A DNA stretch of 42,225 nucleotides from an alpha proteobacterium AAP81b (GTDB lineage: Bacteria > Pseudomonadota > Alphaproteobacteria > Sphingomonadales > Sphingomonadaceae). The DNA lies in assembly GCA_001295935.1 (NCBI GenBank), contig LJHX01000051.1, forward strand, positions 1 to 42,225. The letters run 5' to 3'. The notes beneath the pieces are model-generated. The model worked only from the letters and a program-made list of their open reading frames with translations. It searched no databases and was not told the origin of the DNA. This document shows, piece by piece, positions 26,123 to 34,910 of this stretch; positions within the stretch are counted from its first letter, which is position 1, and the number at the start of each line of letters is the position of its first letter. The translations under genes and the position numbers were made by a program.

Positions 26123-27367
26123 ATGGTTGCCGTGCCGCCGCCGCCCCGCCTCTATGACCTGCCGGCCTTTGCCGGGCTGGCGGCGGTGGCACGCGAGTGC
26201 AAGGTCGACTTTACCCTGTTCGGTGGCACCGCCAGCCGGATTGCCATGCACCTCGTCTGGCACCCGGGCGAACACCCCGATCTGTTCGATATCGCCCCCT
26301 TCGCCTCCGATATCGACCTGGTGCACAGCGGCAAGAAGGACCGCAACGCCGAGATCCTGGCGGTAATCCGCCGTCTCGTTCCCTTCGCCGGCTGGGCGCG
26401 CTGGTCGCTGATCAGCACCGCCGAATGGCATGAGGTTGAAGACAATATGCGCCGCAGCCTGGAAGTGCCGCTGCGACGGATCCGCATCGCCGGCGCACGG
26501 CCGCTGCCCTGGCCCGAGCAGGCGGCGGCCGATCTGCTGGCGCGCCGGGTGACGGTACGCCAGCCGCTCGAACTCGGCGGCAGTCTTGCCCGGCAAGGGC
26601 GCTCGCTGGCGAGCTTCGGTTGGTTCCTCGCCCTGGCGGCGCGCGACGAACTGCGCGAGATCGCCGGCGCGGGGGAACTGGCGGATGGCGGCGGTTTTCG
26701 CTGGCTTGAAGGCGCCAATGCCAAGGCCGATGCCGCCGCGCTGGCCGAGTCGCCGGTGTTGCAGGCGCGCTATTGGCACATGTCGGCAAGCCGCTGGGCG
26801 CGCAGTGGCCGCGTCGACGGGCTGGACGCCTGGGCGGCGCCTGCCGGCGGGATGCCCGTGCCGACGCCGCCGCCCTTCACGGTTTCAAAGCTTACCCGCG
26901 CGGGGGAATTTCGCGTCGGGCAGAAGTTCCCGACCGTCGTCGAGGGCGAAGCGGCCGTCAGCCAGGCGCTGGCGGCGCTGGCGCGGCTGGCCGATCGCCA
27001 TGGCGGATCGCCGCCGTCGATCGACCCGGCGTTTCGGATCGTCGGATTCGTCGGCGGCCTCGACGTCAAGGGCGGCGCGGCCGGCCTCGACGATGCCGGC
27101 GCCTTCGGCAGCCTGCCCGAAGGCGAGTTCCTCCACTTCAGCTGGCAACCGGCGACGAAGCTGCCGCCGACGCTGACCGCGGTCGTCCTGCCCGGCGACG
27201 ACGACATGCTCGAACCCTTTCCGCCGGCACTCGCGGTCGGCGGCGTCTTCGGCAATGGCCGCGCCTGGCTGCGCGTCGATATCGAGGCCCAGGTGCGCGC
27301 CGCCGCCGATCGCCGCCGCGCCGTGCCGATCGCCCTCGTCATCCTGGCGCCGGCGGTCGAACTGTGA
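26123..27367 (+). CDS. Nucleotidyltransferase-like protein of unknown function
   Basis: The 414-residue protein has at its N-terminus FTLFGGTASRIAMHL (30-44) and SDIDLV (62-67). This resembles the G-G-x2-S ... D-x-D active site of the pol-beta/minimal nucleotidyltransferase fold, with GG 34-35, S38, D63 and D65. The gap between motifs is longer than in most such enzymes and a third acidic residue is not obvious, so activity is uncertain. The rest (about 110-414) matches nothing I know. Its stop overlaps the hydrolase gene as GTGA, so the two are translated together. The start at ATG 26123 has only a weak ribosome site. Confidence 0.6.
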   Translation: MVAVPPPPRLYDLPAFAGLAAVARECKVDFTLFGGTASRIAMHLVWHPGEHPDLFDIAPFASDIDLVHSGKKDRNAEILAVIRRLVPFAGWARWSLISTAEWHEVEDNMRRSLEVPLRRIRIAGARPLPWPEQAAADLLARRVTVRQPLELGGSLARQGRSLASFGWFLALAARDELREIAGAGELADGGGFRWLEGANAKADAAALAESPVLQARYWHMSASRWARSGRVDGLDAWAAPAGGMPVPTPPPFTVSKLTRAGEFRVGQKFPTVVEGEAAVSQALAALARLADRHGGSPPSIDPAFRIVGFVGGLDVKGGAAGLDDAGAFGSLPEGEFLHFSWQPATKLPPTLTAVVLPGDDDMLEPFPPALAVGGVFGNGRAWLRVDIEAQVRAAADRRRAVPIALVILAPAVEL

Positions 27368-28296
27368 GCGATTATGGCCTCTTGCCGGTGACCACCGGCA
27401 ACATCGATCACGTCGTCGTCGTGCTGCACGGCATCCGCCAGACGCGTGACCATCTGCGGCCCTTCGCCGAGAAGCTGGCGGCGCAACTGCCGAACGCCGA
27501 CGTGCTGCTCTACGGCTATGACCATACCCGCGGGCTGGAGGAGAATGGCGCGCGGCTGGCGTCGGCGCTCGGCGGGCTCCGCCATGCCCGCATCGATCTC
27601 GTCGGCTATTCGATGGGCGGACTGGTGGCTCGGCTTGCCGCCACCGAGCGCGCCGATCCGCGCTTCGACACCATCGTCACCCTGGCGACGCCCAACCGCG
27701 GCTCGCTCGGCAATGCCGAGCTCGAGACGCTCGGACAAATCGGCCGCGACCTGTTGGAGGCGGTCATCTCGCCGCTGGCGCCGCGCACCGACGGCATCAA
27801 GGACCTGACGCGCGCCGCCGCGATCATGACGCGGCGCCGCGAGCGGCTGCTCGCCGAGGCAACCCCCGTCAGGCTGCGCTACGCCAGCGTGCCCGCGCTG
27901 TTCTACAATGCCAAGCGCACCGACTGGGCGGCGGGGCCGTCGTGGCAACTCGGCTGGCTGCAGCGCGTGCTGCTGCTGAGCAGCTTGAAGGCGCGGCTCG
28001 TGGCGATGCCGCAGCCGCATGACGGAATCGTCACCGAGGCTTCCAACCGCATCACCGGCGACGACAGTACCGACTGGAGCGAGGTGCATCTTGCCGAACG
28101 CGGCGGTGCGCCGGTGCGCGTCCATGCCGTTGCCGACGCCTTCGAGAACCACGACCACATGTCGATCCTGCGCGAGACGCTGCTGCCTCGGCTGGTGGCG
28201 GTACTGATCGGCACGCCGCACTGGTCGCTGGCCGACCTTGCCGGCTATAGCGGCGCCGAGCGGCAACGGTTTCGCTTCTATGGCGCGGGGAAATGA
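27364..28296 (+). CDS. Alpha/beta hydrolase (lipase/esterase-like)
   Basis: The 310-residue protein begins with HVVVVLHGIRQTRDHL (oxyanion-hole HG at 22-23), then DLVGYSMGGLVARL with nucleophile S83, and VTLATPNRGS. These are typical of triacylglycerol lipase/PGAP1-like folds. The acid and histidine are probably in PHDGIV and ENHDHMS. GTG 27364 is the start, overlapping the nucleotidyltransferase-like gene by 4 bp. No signal peptide is present, so it is cytoplasmic. It lies one base before the start of the Rieske gene. Confidence 0.82.
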   Translation: MSDYGLLPVTTGNIDHVVVVLHGIRQTRDHLRPFAEKLAAQLPNADVLLYGYDHTRGLEENGARLASALGGLRHARIDLVGYSMGGLVARLAATERADPRFDTIVTLATPNRGSLGNAELETLGQIGRDLLEAVISPLAPRTDGIKDLTRAAAIMTRRRERLLAEATPVRLRYASVPALFYNAKRTDWAAGPSWQLGWLQRVLLLSSLKARLVAMPQPHDGIVTEASNRITGDDSTDWSEVHLAERGGAPVRVHAVADAFENHDHMSILRETLLPRLVAVLIGTPHWSLADLAGYSGAERQRFRFYGAGK

Positions 28297-28297
28297 C

Positions 28298-29341
28298 ATG
28301 GCTTTCGCAGGCTCGCCGCTCGCCGAGGCGCGCGCCATCGATCCATGCTTCTATACCGACCCCCAATGGTTCGCCGTCGACCAGGCGCGCCTGCTGCGGC
28401 CGGGCTGGCAGCTGGTCGGCAACACCGCGGGGCTAGCGGCGCCGGGCGACGTTCTCGTCGCCGAGGTGTGCGGCGCCTCGGTGCTGGTGGTGCGCCAGGG
28501 TGACGGCAGCTTGCGCGGTTTCCATAATGTCTGCCGCCACCGCGCCGGGCCGTTGCTGCGGGAGAGCTGTTCGGGGCTGACGCGGCTGCGCTGCCTCTAC
28601 CACGGCTGGAGCTATGGCCTCGACGGCCGGCTGAAGGCGGCGCCCGAAATGGCCGAGGCGGCGGCCTTCGACCCCGCCGACATCGCGCTGGCGCCGGTGC
28701 AGGTCGAAGTCTTCCAGGGGCTGGTCTTCGTCAGCCTTGCCGAAACGCCGCTGGCCTTTGCCGATCTCGTCGCCGGCATCGCTGACCGTATCGCGCCGAT
28801 TGACATGGCCGAAATGCGCTTCGAGCGCCGCATCGTCTATGAGGTCGCCGCCGACTGGAAGACCTATATCGACAATTATCTCGAAGGCTATCACGTCCCT
28901 CATGTCCATCCGGCGTTGCTGCCGGCGCTTAACTATGGTGAATACCGCACCGAAAACAGCAACTGGTATTCTCTGCAGCACTCGCCGGTGAAGCCCGGCG
29001 TCGATGCCTATGGCGATGGACCGATGTTTTATTACTGGCTGTGGCCCAACACGATGCTCAACATCCTGCCCGGCCGCCTGCAGACCAACCGCGTCATCGC
29101 CGATGGTCCGGGGCATTGCCGCGTCGAGTTCGATTATTACTACACCCCCGCCAATCGCCACCGCGCCGACGCCGATATCGCCTTCACCGACATCGTCCAG
29201 GCCGAGGACGCGGCGATCTGCGCCGAGGTGCAGCGCGGCCTTGCCTCGGGCGGCTACACCCCCGGCCGCCTCAGCCCGCGCCGCGAGGCGGGGGTATGGA
29301 AGTTCCACCAGCTGCTCGCCGCGGCCTATGCGGCGGGCTGA
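28298..29341 (+). CDS. Rieske-type aromatic ring-hydroxylating oxygenase, alpha subunit
   Basis: The 347-residue oxygenase has the Rieske 2Fe-2S ligands C79/H81 (CRHRAG) and C99/H102 (CLYHGW), and the mononuclear iron site in DNYLEGYHVPHVH (H199 and H204, with N193/E196). Such enzymes demethylate or hydroxylate aromatic or quaternary-amine substrates with electrons from a reductase. No reductase or ferredoxin gene is adjacent. It starts one base after the hydrolase stop and so belongs to the same operon; the substrate is unknown. Confidence 0.9.
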   Translation: MAFAGSPLAEARAIDPCFYTDPQWFAVDQARLLRPGWQLVGNTAGLAAPGDVLVAEVCGASVLVVRQGDGSLRGFHNVCRHRAGPLLRESCSGLTRLRCLYHGWSYGLDGRLKAAPEMAEAAAFDPADIALAPVQVEVFQGLVFVSLAETPLAFADLVAGIADRIAPIDMAEMRFERRIVYEVAADWKTYIDNYLEGYHVPHVHPALLPALNYGEYRTENSNWYSLQHSPVKPGVDAYGDGPMFYYWLWPNTMLNILPGRLQTNRVIADGPGHCRVEFDYYYTPANRHRADADIAFTDIVQAEDAAICAEVQRGLASGGYTPGRLSPRREAGVWKFHQLLAAAYAAG

Positions 29342-29432
29342 TCGATGCCGGCGATGGCGGTGGCCGAGACTTTCCACTGGACGCCATGCGCTGACGGCAT
29401 AGAGTCGCCGCCGTTCCAAAGCGGAGACAGTC

Positions 29433-29951
29433 ATGGCGAAAGCAGCGAAAAAGGCCGACAAGCCGGCCAAGGGCGCGACAGGCGCGGCGATCGATCTCGG
29501 CATTGCCGATACGGCACGGCGCGAGATCGCCGCCGGGCTGTCGCGGCTGCTCGCCGATACCTATACGCTGTACCTCAAGACGCATAATTTCCACTGGAAC
29601 GTCACCGGGCCGCAGTTCAATTCGCTGCACCTGATGTTCGAGGGGCAATATACCGAGCTGGCGCTGGCGGTCGATCTGATCGCCGAACGCATCCGCGCCC
29701 TCGGCGAGCCGGCGCCCGGCAGCTATTCGGCCTATGCCCGGCTGTCGTCGATCGCCGAGGCCGATGGCGTGCCGGCGGCCGACGACATGGTGCGCATCCT
29801 CGCCGAGGACCAACTCGCCGTGGTGCGGACGGCGCGGTCGATCTTCCCGCTCGCTGACGCGGCGCATGACGAGCCGACCGCAGATTTGCTCACCCAGCGC
29901 ATGCAGGTGCATGAAAAGACGGCGTGGATGTTGCGGGCGACGCTGGGGTAG
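29433..29951 (+). CDS. dps: Dps-family ferritin-like DNA-protection protein
   Basis: The 172-residue four-helix protein forms dodecamers that store iron and protect DNA during starvation and oxidative stress. The ferroxidase pattern is KTHNFHWNVTGPQF with H51, then H66, E70, D81 and E85. The lysine-rich tail MAKAAKKADKPAKG suits DNA binding. It is monocistronic, and followed by a REP-like palindrome. Confidence 0.94.
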   Translation: MAKAAKKADKPAKGATGAAIDLGIADTARREIAAGLSRLLADTYTLYLKTHNFHWNVTGPQFNSLHLMFEGQYTELALAVDLIAERIRALGEPAPGSYSAYARLSSIAEADGVPAADDMVRILAEDQLAVVRTARSIFPLADAAHDEPTADLLTQRMQVHEKTAWMLRATLG

Positions 29952-29981
29952 GGGCGCGCGCAACGCCTTGGCGCCCAAATC

Positions 29982-30048
29982 CGCTCATGCCGAGCGAAGT
30001 CGAGGCATGCCGGCCGGTCGAGTGCCTCGACTTCGCTCGGGATGAGCG
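29982..30048. repeat. REP-like inverted repeat, copy 3
   Basis: Arms 29982-30007 and 30023-30048 (26 bp, one mismatch) around a 15-nt loop, nearly identical to the copy at 1101-1171. It again lies between convergent genes (dps and the DUF1345 gene). Confidence 0.88.
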
Positions 30049-30088
30049 GGGGTGGCGGTCGAACCGTCGCCGCGCAATCTTTTCGGCG

Positions 30089-30733
30089 CTATCCCCCCAG
30101 CGCTGCCGCCAGCAGGCTCACCGACAGCGCGACGATGGCGATGTTGTAGAGGAACGCCAGCAGCGAATGCACCAGCACCGTCCGCCGCAGCCGGCGCGAG
30201 GTGATGGTGATGTCGGAAACCTGGAAGGTCATCGCGATGACGAAGGCGAAATAGGCGAAGTCCCAATAGTCGGGCACCACCGCTTCGCCGGCGTGGTCGG
30301 GGAAGTCGAGCCCCCTCGTGTCGTTGCCCCGGCCGTCGGGCGCGTACCAGACATGGGCATAGTGCAGCGTCATCAGCGTGTTGGCGAACAGCCAGGTCAG
30401 GGTCAGCGTCGCGGCGGCAAGGACGACTTCGGTGAGGCGGGTGCCCATGCCGCGCAGTTCGACCGACAGCGCGGCAAGGACGACGGCGATGATGATCAGC
30501 GCCAGCAGCACCATCCAGACATGATCGGGCTCGTTGCTGGCGGCATGTTGGCGCATCGCCGCCTCGCCCTCGGCAGTGAACAGCCGCGCCATGCGGGCGA
30601 GATAGACGAGCGCGGCGCAATCGAAACCGATCAGCAGCGCCCGTGCCGGCGCCATCAGCCAGACGCTCGCGGCGATCGCGGCGATCAGCACCGCGAGGAA
30701 CAGCTGGAAATTGCGGTAGCGGTGGAAGATCAT
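30089..30733 (-). CDS. DUF1345 membrane protein
   Basis: The 214-residue protein has about five hydrophobic segments (8-28, 33-50, 75-95, 105-125, 185-212) and the family motifs NTLMTLHYAHVWYAP and YWDFAYFAFVIAMTFQVSD. DUF1345 has no assigned function; the motif layout suggests a small channel-like membrane protein. ATG 30733 overlaps the nhaA stop by 4 bp, so it is coupled to the antiporter and may act in ion or pH homeostasis (inference). Confidence 0.87.
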   Translation of the reverse strand: MIFHRYRNFQLFLAVLIAAIAASVWLMAPARALLIGFDCAALVYLARMARLFTAEGEAAMRQHAASNEPDHVWMVLLALIIIAVVLAALSVELRGMGTRLTEVVLAAATLTLTWLFANTLMTLHYAHVWYAPDGRGNDTRGLDFPDHAGEAVVPDYWDFAYFAFVIAMTFQVSDITITSRRLRRTVLVHSLLAFLYNIAIVALSVSLLAAALGG

Positions 30734-31896
30734 GCCGGCCGCGGCCGCCGCAGCAGCCCGCCGGCACCGAGCAGCGCCGACGCCACCGAGCCGAGCAGAA
30801 TGCCGAGCTTGGCTTCGTCGTTGCGCAGCGTGCCCTCGCCAAAGGCCAGCCCCGAGATGAACAGGCTCATGGTGAAGCCGATACCGGCGAGGCAGGCAAG
30901 GCCGAAGAGCTGGCGCCAGCTGGCGCCGGCCGGCATGTCGACGCGCGCCCACCGGCAGGTCAGCACCATGGCGCCGAAGACGCCGAGCGGCTTGCCGAGC
31001 ACCAGCCCGGCGACGACGCCGATCGGCAGCGGCGCCAGCAGTTCGTCGACGCCGAGGCCGCGGACATCGACGCCGGCATTGGCGAAGCCGAACACCGGCA
31101 CGATGACGAAAGCGACGAGCGGCGACAGTGCGTGCTCGAGGCGGATCAGCGGCGTGTCGCGCGCTTCGGGCGTGCCGCGGGTGCGCGCCAGCGGAATGCA
31201 GAAGGCGATGGCGACGCCGGCCAATGTCGCATGGATGCCCGATTGCAGCACGGCATACCAGACCCCGGCGCCGACCAGCAGATAGGGTTTGAGCGACTGC
31301 ACCTTGAGGCGGTTGAGGGTGATGAGCAGCGCCAGCCCGGCACCGGCGGCGGCGAGCGCCACCATGTCGAGGCCTTTGGTATAGACCAGCGCGATGATGG
31401 CGATGGCGCCGAGATCGTCGATGATGGCGAGCGCCGTCAGCAGCAATTTCAGCGACGCCGGCACGCGCTTGCCGAGCAGCGCGACGACGCCAAGGGCAAA
31501 GGCGATATCGGTGGCGGTGGGGATCGCCCAGCCGGCGGCGTTCTGCGGGAGGCCGCGGTTGATGACGGCATAGACCAGCGCCGGCACTACCATGCCGCCC
31601 AAGGCCGCGGCGCCGGGCAACAACCGTCGCGACCAGGTCGACAGCTCGCCGTCGATCAGCTCGCGCTTCACCTCGCAGCCGACATAGAGGAAGAAGATCG
31701 CCATCAGGCCGTCGTTGATCCAGTGGAGCAGCGACAGCCCGGCGATTTCGATGTGGAGGGCGTGTGTGTAGGCCGCCGACGCATCCGAATTGGCGATCGC
31801 CAGCGCGGCGACGGCAGCGGCGATCAGCAGCCAGCCACCGGCCGCCTCGTTGGCGAGGAAACGCCGGATGGCGGTGGGGGCACGCAGACTGGGCAT
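30730..31896 (-). CDS. nhaA: Na+/H+ antiporter NhaA
   Basis: The 388-residue antiporter exports Na+ or Li+ in exchange for protons at alkaline pH. The key aspartates are D130 (PTATDIAFALG) and D160-D161 (AIIDDLGAI), equivalent to D133, D163 and D164 of E. coli NhaA. LGKPLGVFGA carries the conserved lysine. N-terminal RRFLANEAAGGWLL is typical. It is the first gene of a two-gene unit with DUF1345. Confidence 0.95.
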   Translation of the reverse strand: MPSLRAPTAIRRFLANEAAGGWLLIAAAVAALAIANSDASAAYTHALHIEIAGLSLLHWINDGLMAIFFLYVGCEVKRELIDGELSTWSRRLLPGAAALGGMVVPALVYAVINRGLPQNAAGWAIPTATDIAFALGVVALLGKRVPASLKLLLTALAIIDDLGAIAIIALVYTKGLDMVALAAAGAGLALLITLNRLKVQSLKPYLLVGAGVWYAVLQSGIHATLAGVAIAFCIPLARTRGTPEARDTPLIRLEHALSPLVAFVIVPVFGFANAGVDVRGLGVDELLAPLPIGVVAGLVLGKPLGVFGAMVLTCRWARVDMPAGASWRQLFGLACLAGIGFTMSLFISGLAFGEGTLRNDEAKLGILLGSVASALLGAGGLLRRPRPA

Positions 31897-32036
31897 GGGG
31901 GCGGTGTAACGGGCGGGCGGGGGTGTGTCAGCGAAAAGCGGTCAGATCGCTCAAGCCGGGGGCGCGCCGGAACTTCTCATTCCTTCGCCGGCCGCCCAGA
32001 TCGTGTTGGTGGCGATCGTTCCGATGGAGCGTACGG

Positions 32037-32246
32037 ATGAGTGAACTGCCAGGCATGACCGTCAACGAACGTCTGTTCGCGCTTGGACAACTCGACGCCT
32101 TTGACGCGGCGGTGGCGACGCGGGACCTGGCGCGGCTGTCGGCGATCCTGCGGAAAGCCGAGGTCGATGACGAGGCGATTGCAAAGATTGCTATTGCGCT
32201 CGGCTTTGATCTGTCCGGTGCGCCGGCGCACCTCGCTGCCGAATAG
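32037..32246 (+). CDS. Small hypothetical protein
   Basis: The 69-residue product MSELPGMTVNERLFALGQL, DAFDAAVATRDLARLSAILRKAEVDDEAIAKIAIALGF is helical and acidic, with the look of small conserved alphaproteobacterial proteins of unknown function. ATG 32037 follows a GGA-type site. It converges on rfbB with a 5-bp gap. Confidence 0.62.
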   Translation: MSELPGMTVNERLFALGQLDAFDAAVATRDLARLSAILRKAEVDDEAIAKIAIALGFDLSGAPAHLAAE

Positions 32247-32251
32247 CCGCG

Positions 32252-33340
32252 TCATCGCCCGCTGTAATTCGTCTCCACCCAGTCGCGATAGCTGCCGTCA
32301 AGCACGCCGCGCCACCAGGCCTCATTGTCGAGATACCAGCGCAAGGTCGCGGCAAAGCCCTGGTCGAAGCTCCGCGCCGGGACATAGCCCAGTTCGGTCC
32401 GCGCGCGGGTTTCGTCGATGGCGTAGCGGCGGTCGTGGCCGGGGCGGTCCTTGACCCAGGTTTTGAGCGTCTCGGTCGGCTGGCCCTGCGCCGCCGGGGC
32501 GTCGGGAAAGCGCGTTGCCAGCGCGGGATCGGCGGCGAAGGCGGCGTCGACCGCGGCGCAAAGCGTGTCGATGACGGCGATGTTGGGCAGTTCGGCGCCG
32601 CCGCCGATATTGTAGGTCTCGCCGACCCGGCCGCGGTGCAGCACCGCCTCGATGCCGCGGCAATGGTCCTCGACGTGCAGCCAGTCGCGGATCTGCATGC
32701 CGTCGCCATAGATCGGCAGGCTGCGACCGTGCAGCGCGTTGATCAGGAACAGCGGGATCAGCTTTTCGGGGAATTGATAGGGGCCGTAGTTGTTCGAGCA
32801 ATTGGACGTGGTGACCTGCAGCCCATAAGTATGGTGCCAGGCACGAACGAGATGGTCGCTCGCCGCCTTCGACGCCGAATAGGGGCTGTTGGGGGCATAG
32901 GGCGTCGTCTCGCTGAACGCCGGGTCGGTGGGGCCGAGGCTGCCATAGACTTCGTCGGTCGAGACATGGTGGAAACGGTGCGGCTTGCCGTCGCCCGCCA
33001 GCCATTGCGCGCGCGCGGCGGTCAAGAGGCTCATCGTGCCGAGGATGTTGGTGTCGATGAAGGCGGCGGGGCCGTGGATCGAGCGATCGACATGGCTTTC
33101 GGCGGCGAAGTGCACGATCGTATCGATCGTCTTTTCGGCAAGCAGGCTTTCGACCAGCGCCGTGTCGCGGATGTCGCCTTCGACGAAATGCACGCCATTG
33201 GCGCCGGCGAGGTTGGCGCGGTTGCCGGCATAGGTCAGCGCGTCGAGGACGGTGATCGCATTCTCGGGGTGGTGGGCGCGCCAGTAATGCACGAAATTGG
33301 CGCCGATGAAGCCGGCGCCGCCGGTGACGAGAAGGTTCAT
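32252..33340 (-). CDS. rfbB: dTDP-glucose 4,6-dehydratase
   Basis: The 362-residue SDR enzyme makes dTDP-4-keto-6-deoxyglucose, step two of dTDP-L-rhamnose synthesis. The NAD motif GGAGFIG is at 7-13. The catalytic T128-D129-E130 (HVSTDEVYG) and Y154-x3-K158 are present. ATG 33340 starts the protein; the longer frame runs into a palindromic element. It is the last gene of the rfbA-C-D-B run but is separated from rfbD by that 145-bp element, so its expression may differ. Confidence 0.96.
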   Translation of the reverse strand: MNLLVTGGAGFIGANFVHYWRAHHPENAITVLDALTYAGNRANLAGANGVHFVEGDIRDTALVESLLAEKTIDTIVHFAAESHVDRSIHGPAAFIDTNILGTMSLLTAARAQWLAGDGKPHRFHHVSTDEVYGSLGPTDPAFSETTPYAPNSPYSASKAASDHLVRAWHHTYGLQVTTSNCSNNYGPYQFPEKLIPLFLINALHGRSLPIYGDGMQIRDWLHVEDHCRGIEAVLHRGRVGETYNIGGGAELPNIAVIDTLCAAVDAAFAADPALATRFPDAPAAQGQPTETLKTWVKDRPGHDRRYAIDETRARTELGYVPARSFDQGFAATLRWYLDNEAWWRGVLDGSYRDWVETNYSGR

Positions 33341-33360
33341 GAGGGCAGGGTCCTGTTCGT

Positions 33361-33505
33361 CTCCTCCCCCTGGAGGGGGGAGGCGAGAGACGCCCGTAGG
33401 GCGGCCCGGGAGGGGGGGGTCGCCACCCGCCAACGCTTCGGTGTGGGGCGACCACCCCCACCCGCTCGCCTGCGGCGAGTCGCCTCCCCCCTCCAGGGGG
33501 AGGAG
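33361..33505. repeat. Nested palindromic element between rfbD and rfbB
   Basis: Perfect 26-bp terminal inverted repeats (33361-33386 and 33480-33505) enclose smaller hairpins: 33391-33395/33399-33403, 33419-33424/33447-33452 and 33465-33470/33474-33479. Each terminal arm is itself nearly palindromic. The element directly abuts the rfbD stop codon at 33506. It resembles the element at 16306-16430 in build, though not in full sequence. Confidence 0.88.
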
Positions 33506-34354
33506 TCAGGGGCGGCTGGCATCGGCCATCTCGCGCAGGCAGTCGCGCAGTTCGGCACGCCAGTGGCGAGCGGGGCCGGTAATCGCCCAGGTCGCGGTCT
33601 TGTCGAGCACCGAATAGGCGGGGCGACGCGCCGGGGTCGGATAATCCTCGGTGCGGATCGGCAGCACCGGCACCGCCTTGTCGAGCAGTTCCAGCGCCAG
33701 CGCTTCCTCGCCGATCGCCACGGCGAAGTCGTACCAGCTGCACGCCCCGGCATCGGTCCAATGGTAGATGCCGCGCGTGTCGGCGGCGGTCAGTGCCCAG
33801 AGTGCGCGGGCGAGGCCGGCGGCATGGGTCGGCGTGCCGATCTGGTCGGCGACGACGCGCAGTTCGGGGCGCTCGCGCATCAGCCGCAGCATGGTGGCGA
33901 CGAAGTTGTTGCCACGGGCGGCATAGACCCAGGCGGTGCGGACGATCAGCGCCTCCGGTCCGGCGGCGATCTCGCCGGCCAATTTGGTGGCGCCATAGAC
34001 GCCGAGCGGATTGGTGGCGGCGTCGGGGGCATAGGGCCGCCCGGCGCTGCCATCGAAAACGAAATCGGTCGAAACATGCACCAGCCGGACGCCGGTCGCG
34101 GCGAGGTTGCCGACGGCGTCGGCGTTGATCCGCATCGCCGCCTCGGCATCGCCCTCGGCCTTGTCGACCGCGGTATAGGCGGCGGCGTTGAAGATGACAT
34201 CGGGCGCCGCGGCAGCGACGACCGCGGCGACGGCGTCGCGCGAAGTGATATCGAAATCAGCCTCGGCCGGCGCGATGACAGTGACTCCGGCCGGGGCACT
34301 CGCCTGAAGGGCGCGGCCCAGCTGCCCGGCGGCGCCGGCGATCAGCGCTCTCAT
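33506..34354 (-). CDS. rfbD: dTDP-4-dehydrorhamnose reductase
   Basis: The 282-residue enzyme performs the last step to dTDP-L-rhamnose with NAD(P)H. The N-terminal motif GAAGQLGRAL (7-16), HVSTDFVFDG and the catalytic YGATK (Y-x3-K) are all in place. It begins 10 bp after rfbC. Its stop touches the palindromic element. Confidence 0.94.
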   Translation of the reverse strand: MRALIAGAAGQLGRALQASAPAGVTVIAPAEADFDITSRDAVAAVVAAAAPDVIFNAAAYTAVDKAEGDAEAAMRINADAVGNLAATGVRLVHVSTDFVFDGSAGRPYAPDAATNPLGVYGATKLAGEIAAGPEALIVRTAWVYAARGNNFVATMLRLMRERPELRVVADQIGTPTHAAGLARALWALTAADTRGIYHWTDAGACSWYDFAVAIGEEALALELLDKAVPVLPIRTEDYPTPARRPAYSVLDKTATWAITGPARHWRAELRDCLREMADASRP

Positions 34355-34364
34355 GGCAGCGCCC

Positions 34365-34910
34365 TCACGCGAACACCTCGGCGTCGGCGAGCAGCGGCGC
34401 CGCGGCGTCCTTGCCCGACAAGGTCGGCGTCATGCCGCCCAGCGGCCAATCGATGCCGATGGCGGGATCGTCCCAGCGGATGCCGCGATCGTTGGGCGCG
34501 TCGTAAAGCGTCGTGCATTTGTAGAGGAAGTCGGCGCTCTCCGAGAGCACGACGAAGCCATGCGCAAAGCCCGGCGGCACCCAAAGCATGCGCTTGTTGG
34601 CGTCCGAAAGCTCATAGCCGACCCATTGGCCGAAGTGCGGGCTCGACCGGCGGATGTCGACCGCGACATCGAACACCGCCCCCGACGTCACCCGCACCAG
34701 CTTGCCCTGCGGCGTCACCAGCTGGAAATGCAGCCCGCGCAGCACGCCCCTGGCCGAGCGGCTGTGATTGTCCTGGACGAAGGCGAGGTCGAGCCCGGCG
34801 TCGGCGAAAACGCGGGCGTTCCAGCTTTCGAGGAAGAAACCGCGCGCGTCGCCAAAGACGCGAGGCTCGATCAGCTTGACGCCGGGCAGCGGAGTGTCGT
34901 GGACGATCAT
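34365..34910 (-). CDS. rfbC: dTDP-4-dehydrorhamnose 3,5-epimerase
   Basis: The 181-residue cupin epimerises C3 and C5 of dTDP-4-keto-6-deoxyglucose. [20 protein letters not shown] contains the active-site histidine, and [19 protein letters not shown] the other signature. Its ATG overlaps the rfbA stop by 4 bp. Confidence 0.96.
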   Translation of the reverse strand: MIVHDTPLPGVKLIEPRVFGDARGFFLESWNARVFADAGLDLAFVQDNHSRSARGVLRGLHFQLVTPQGKLVRVTSGAVFDVAVDIRRSSPHFGQWVGYELSDANKRMLWVPPGFAHGFVVLSESADFLYKCTTLYDAPNDRGIRWDDPAIGIDWPLGGMTPTLSGKDAAAPLLADAEVFA

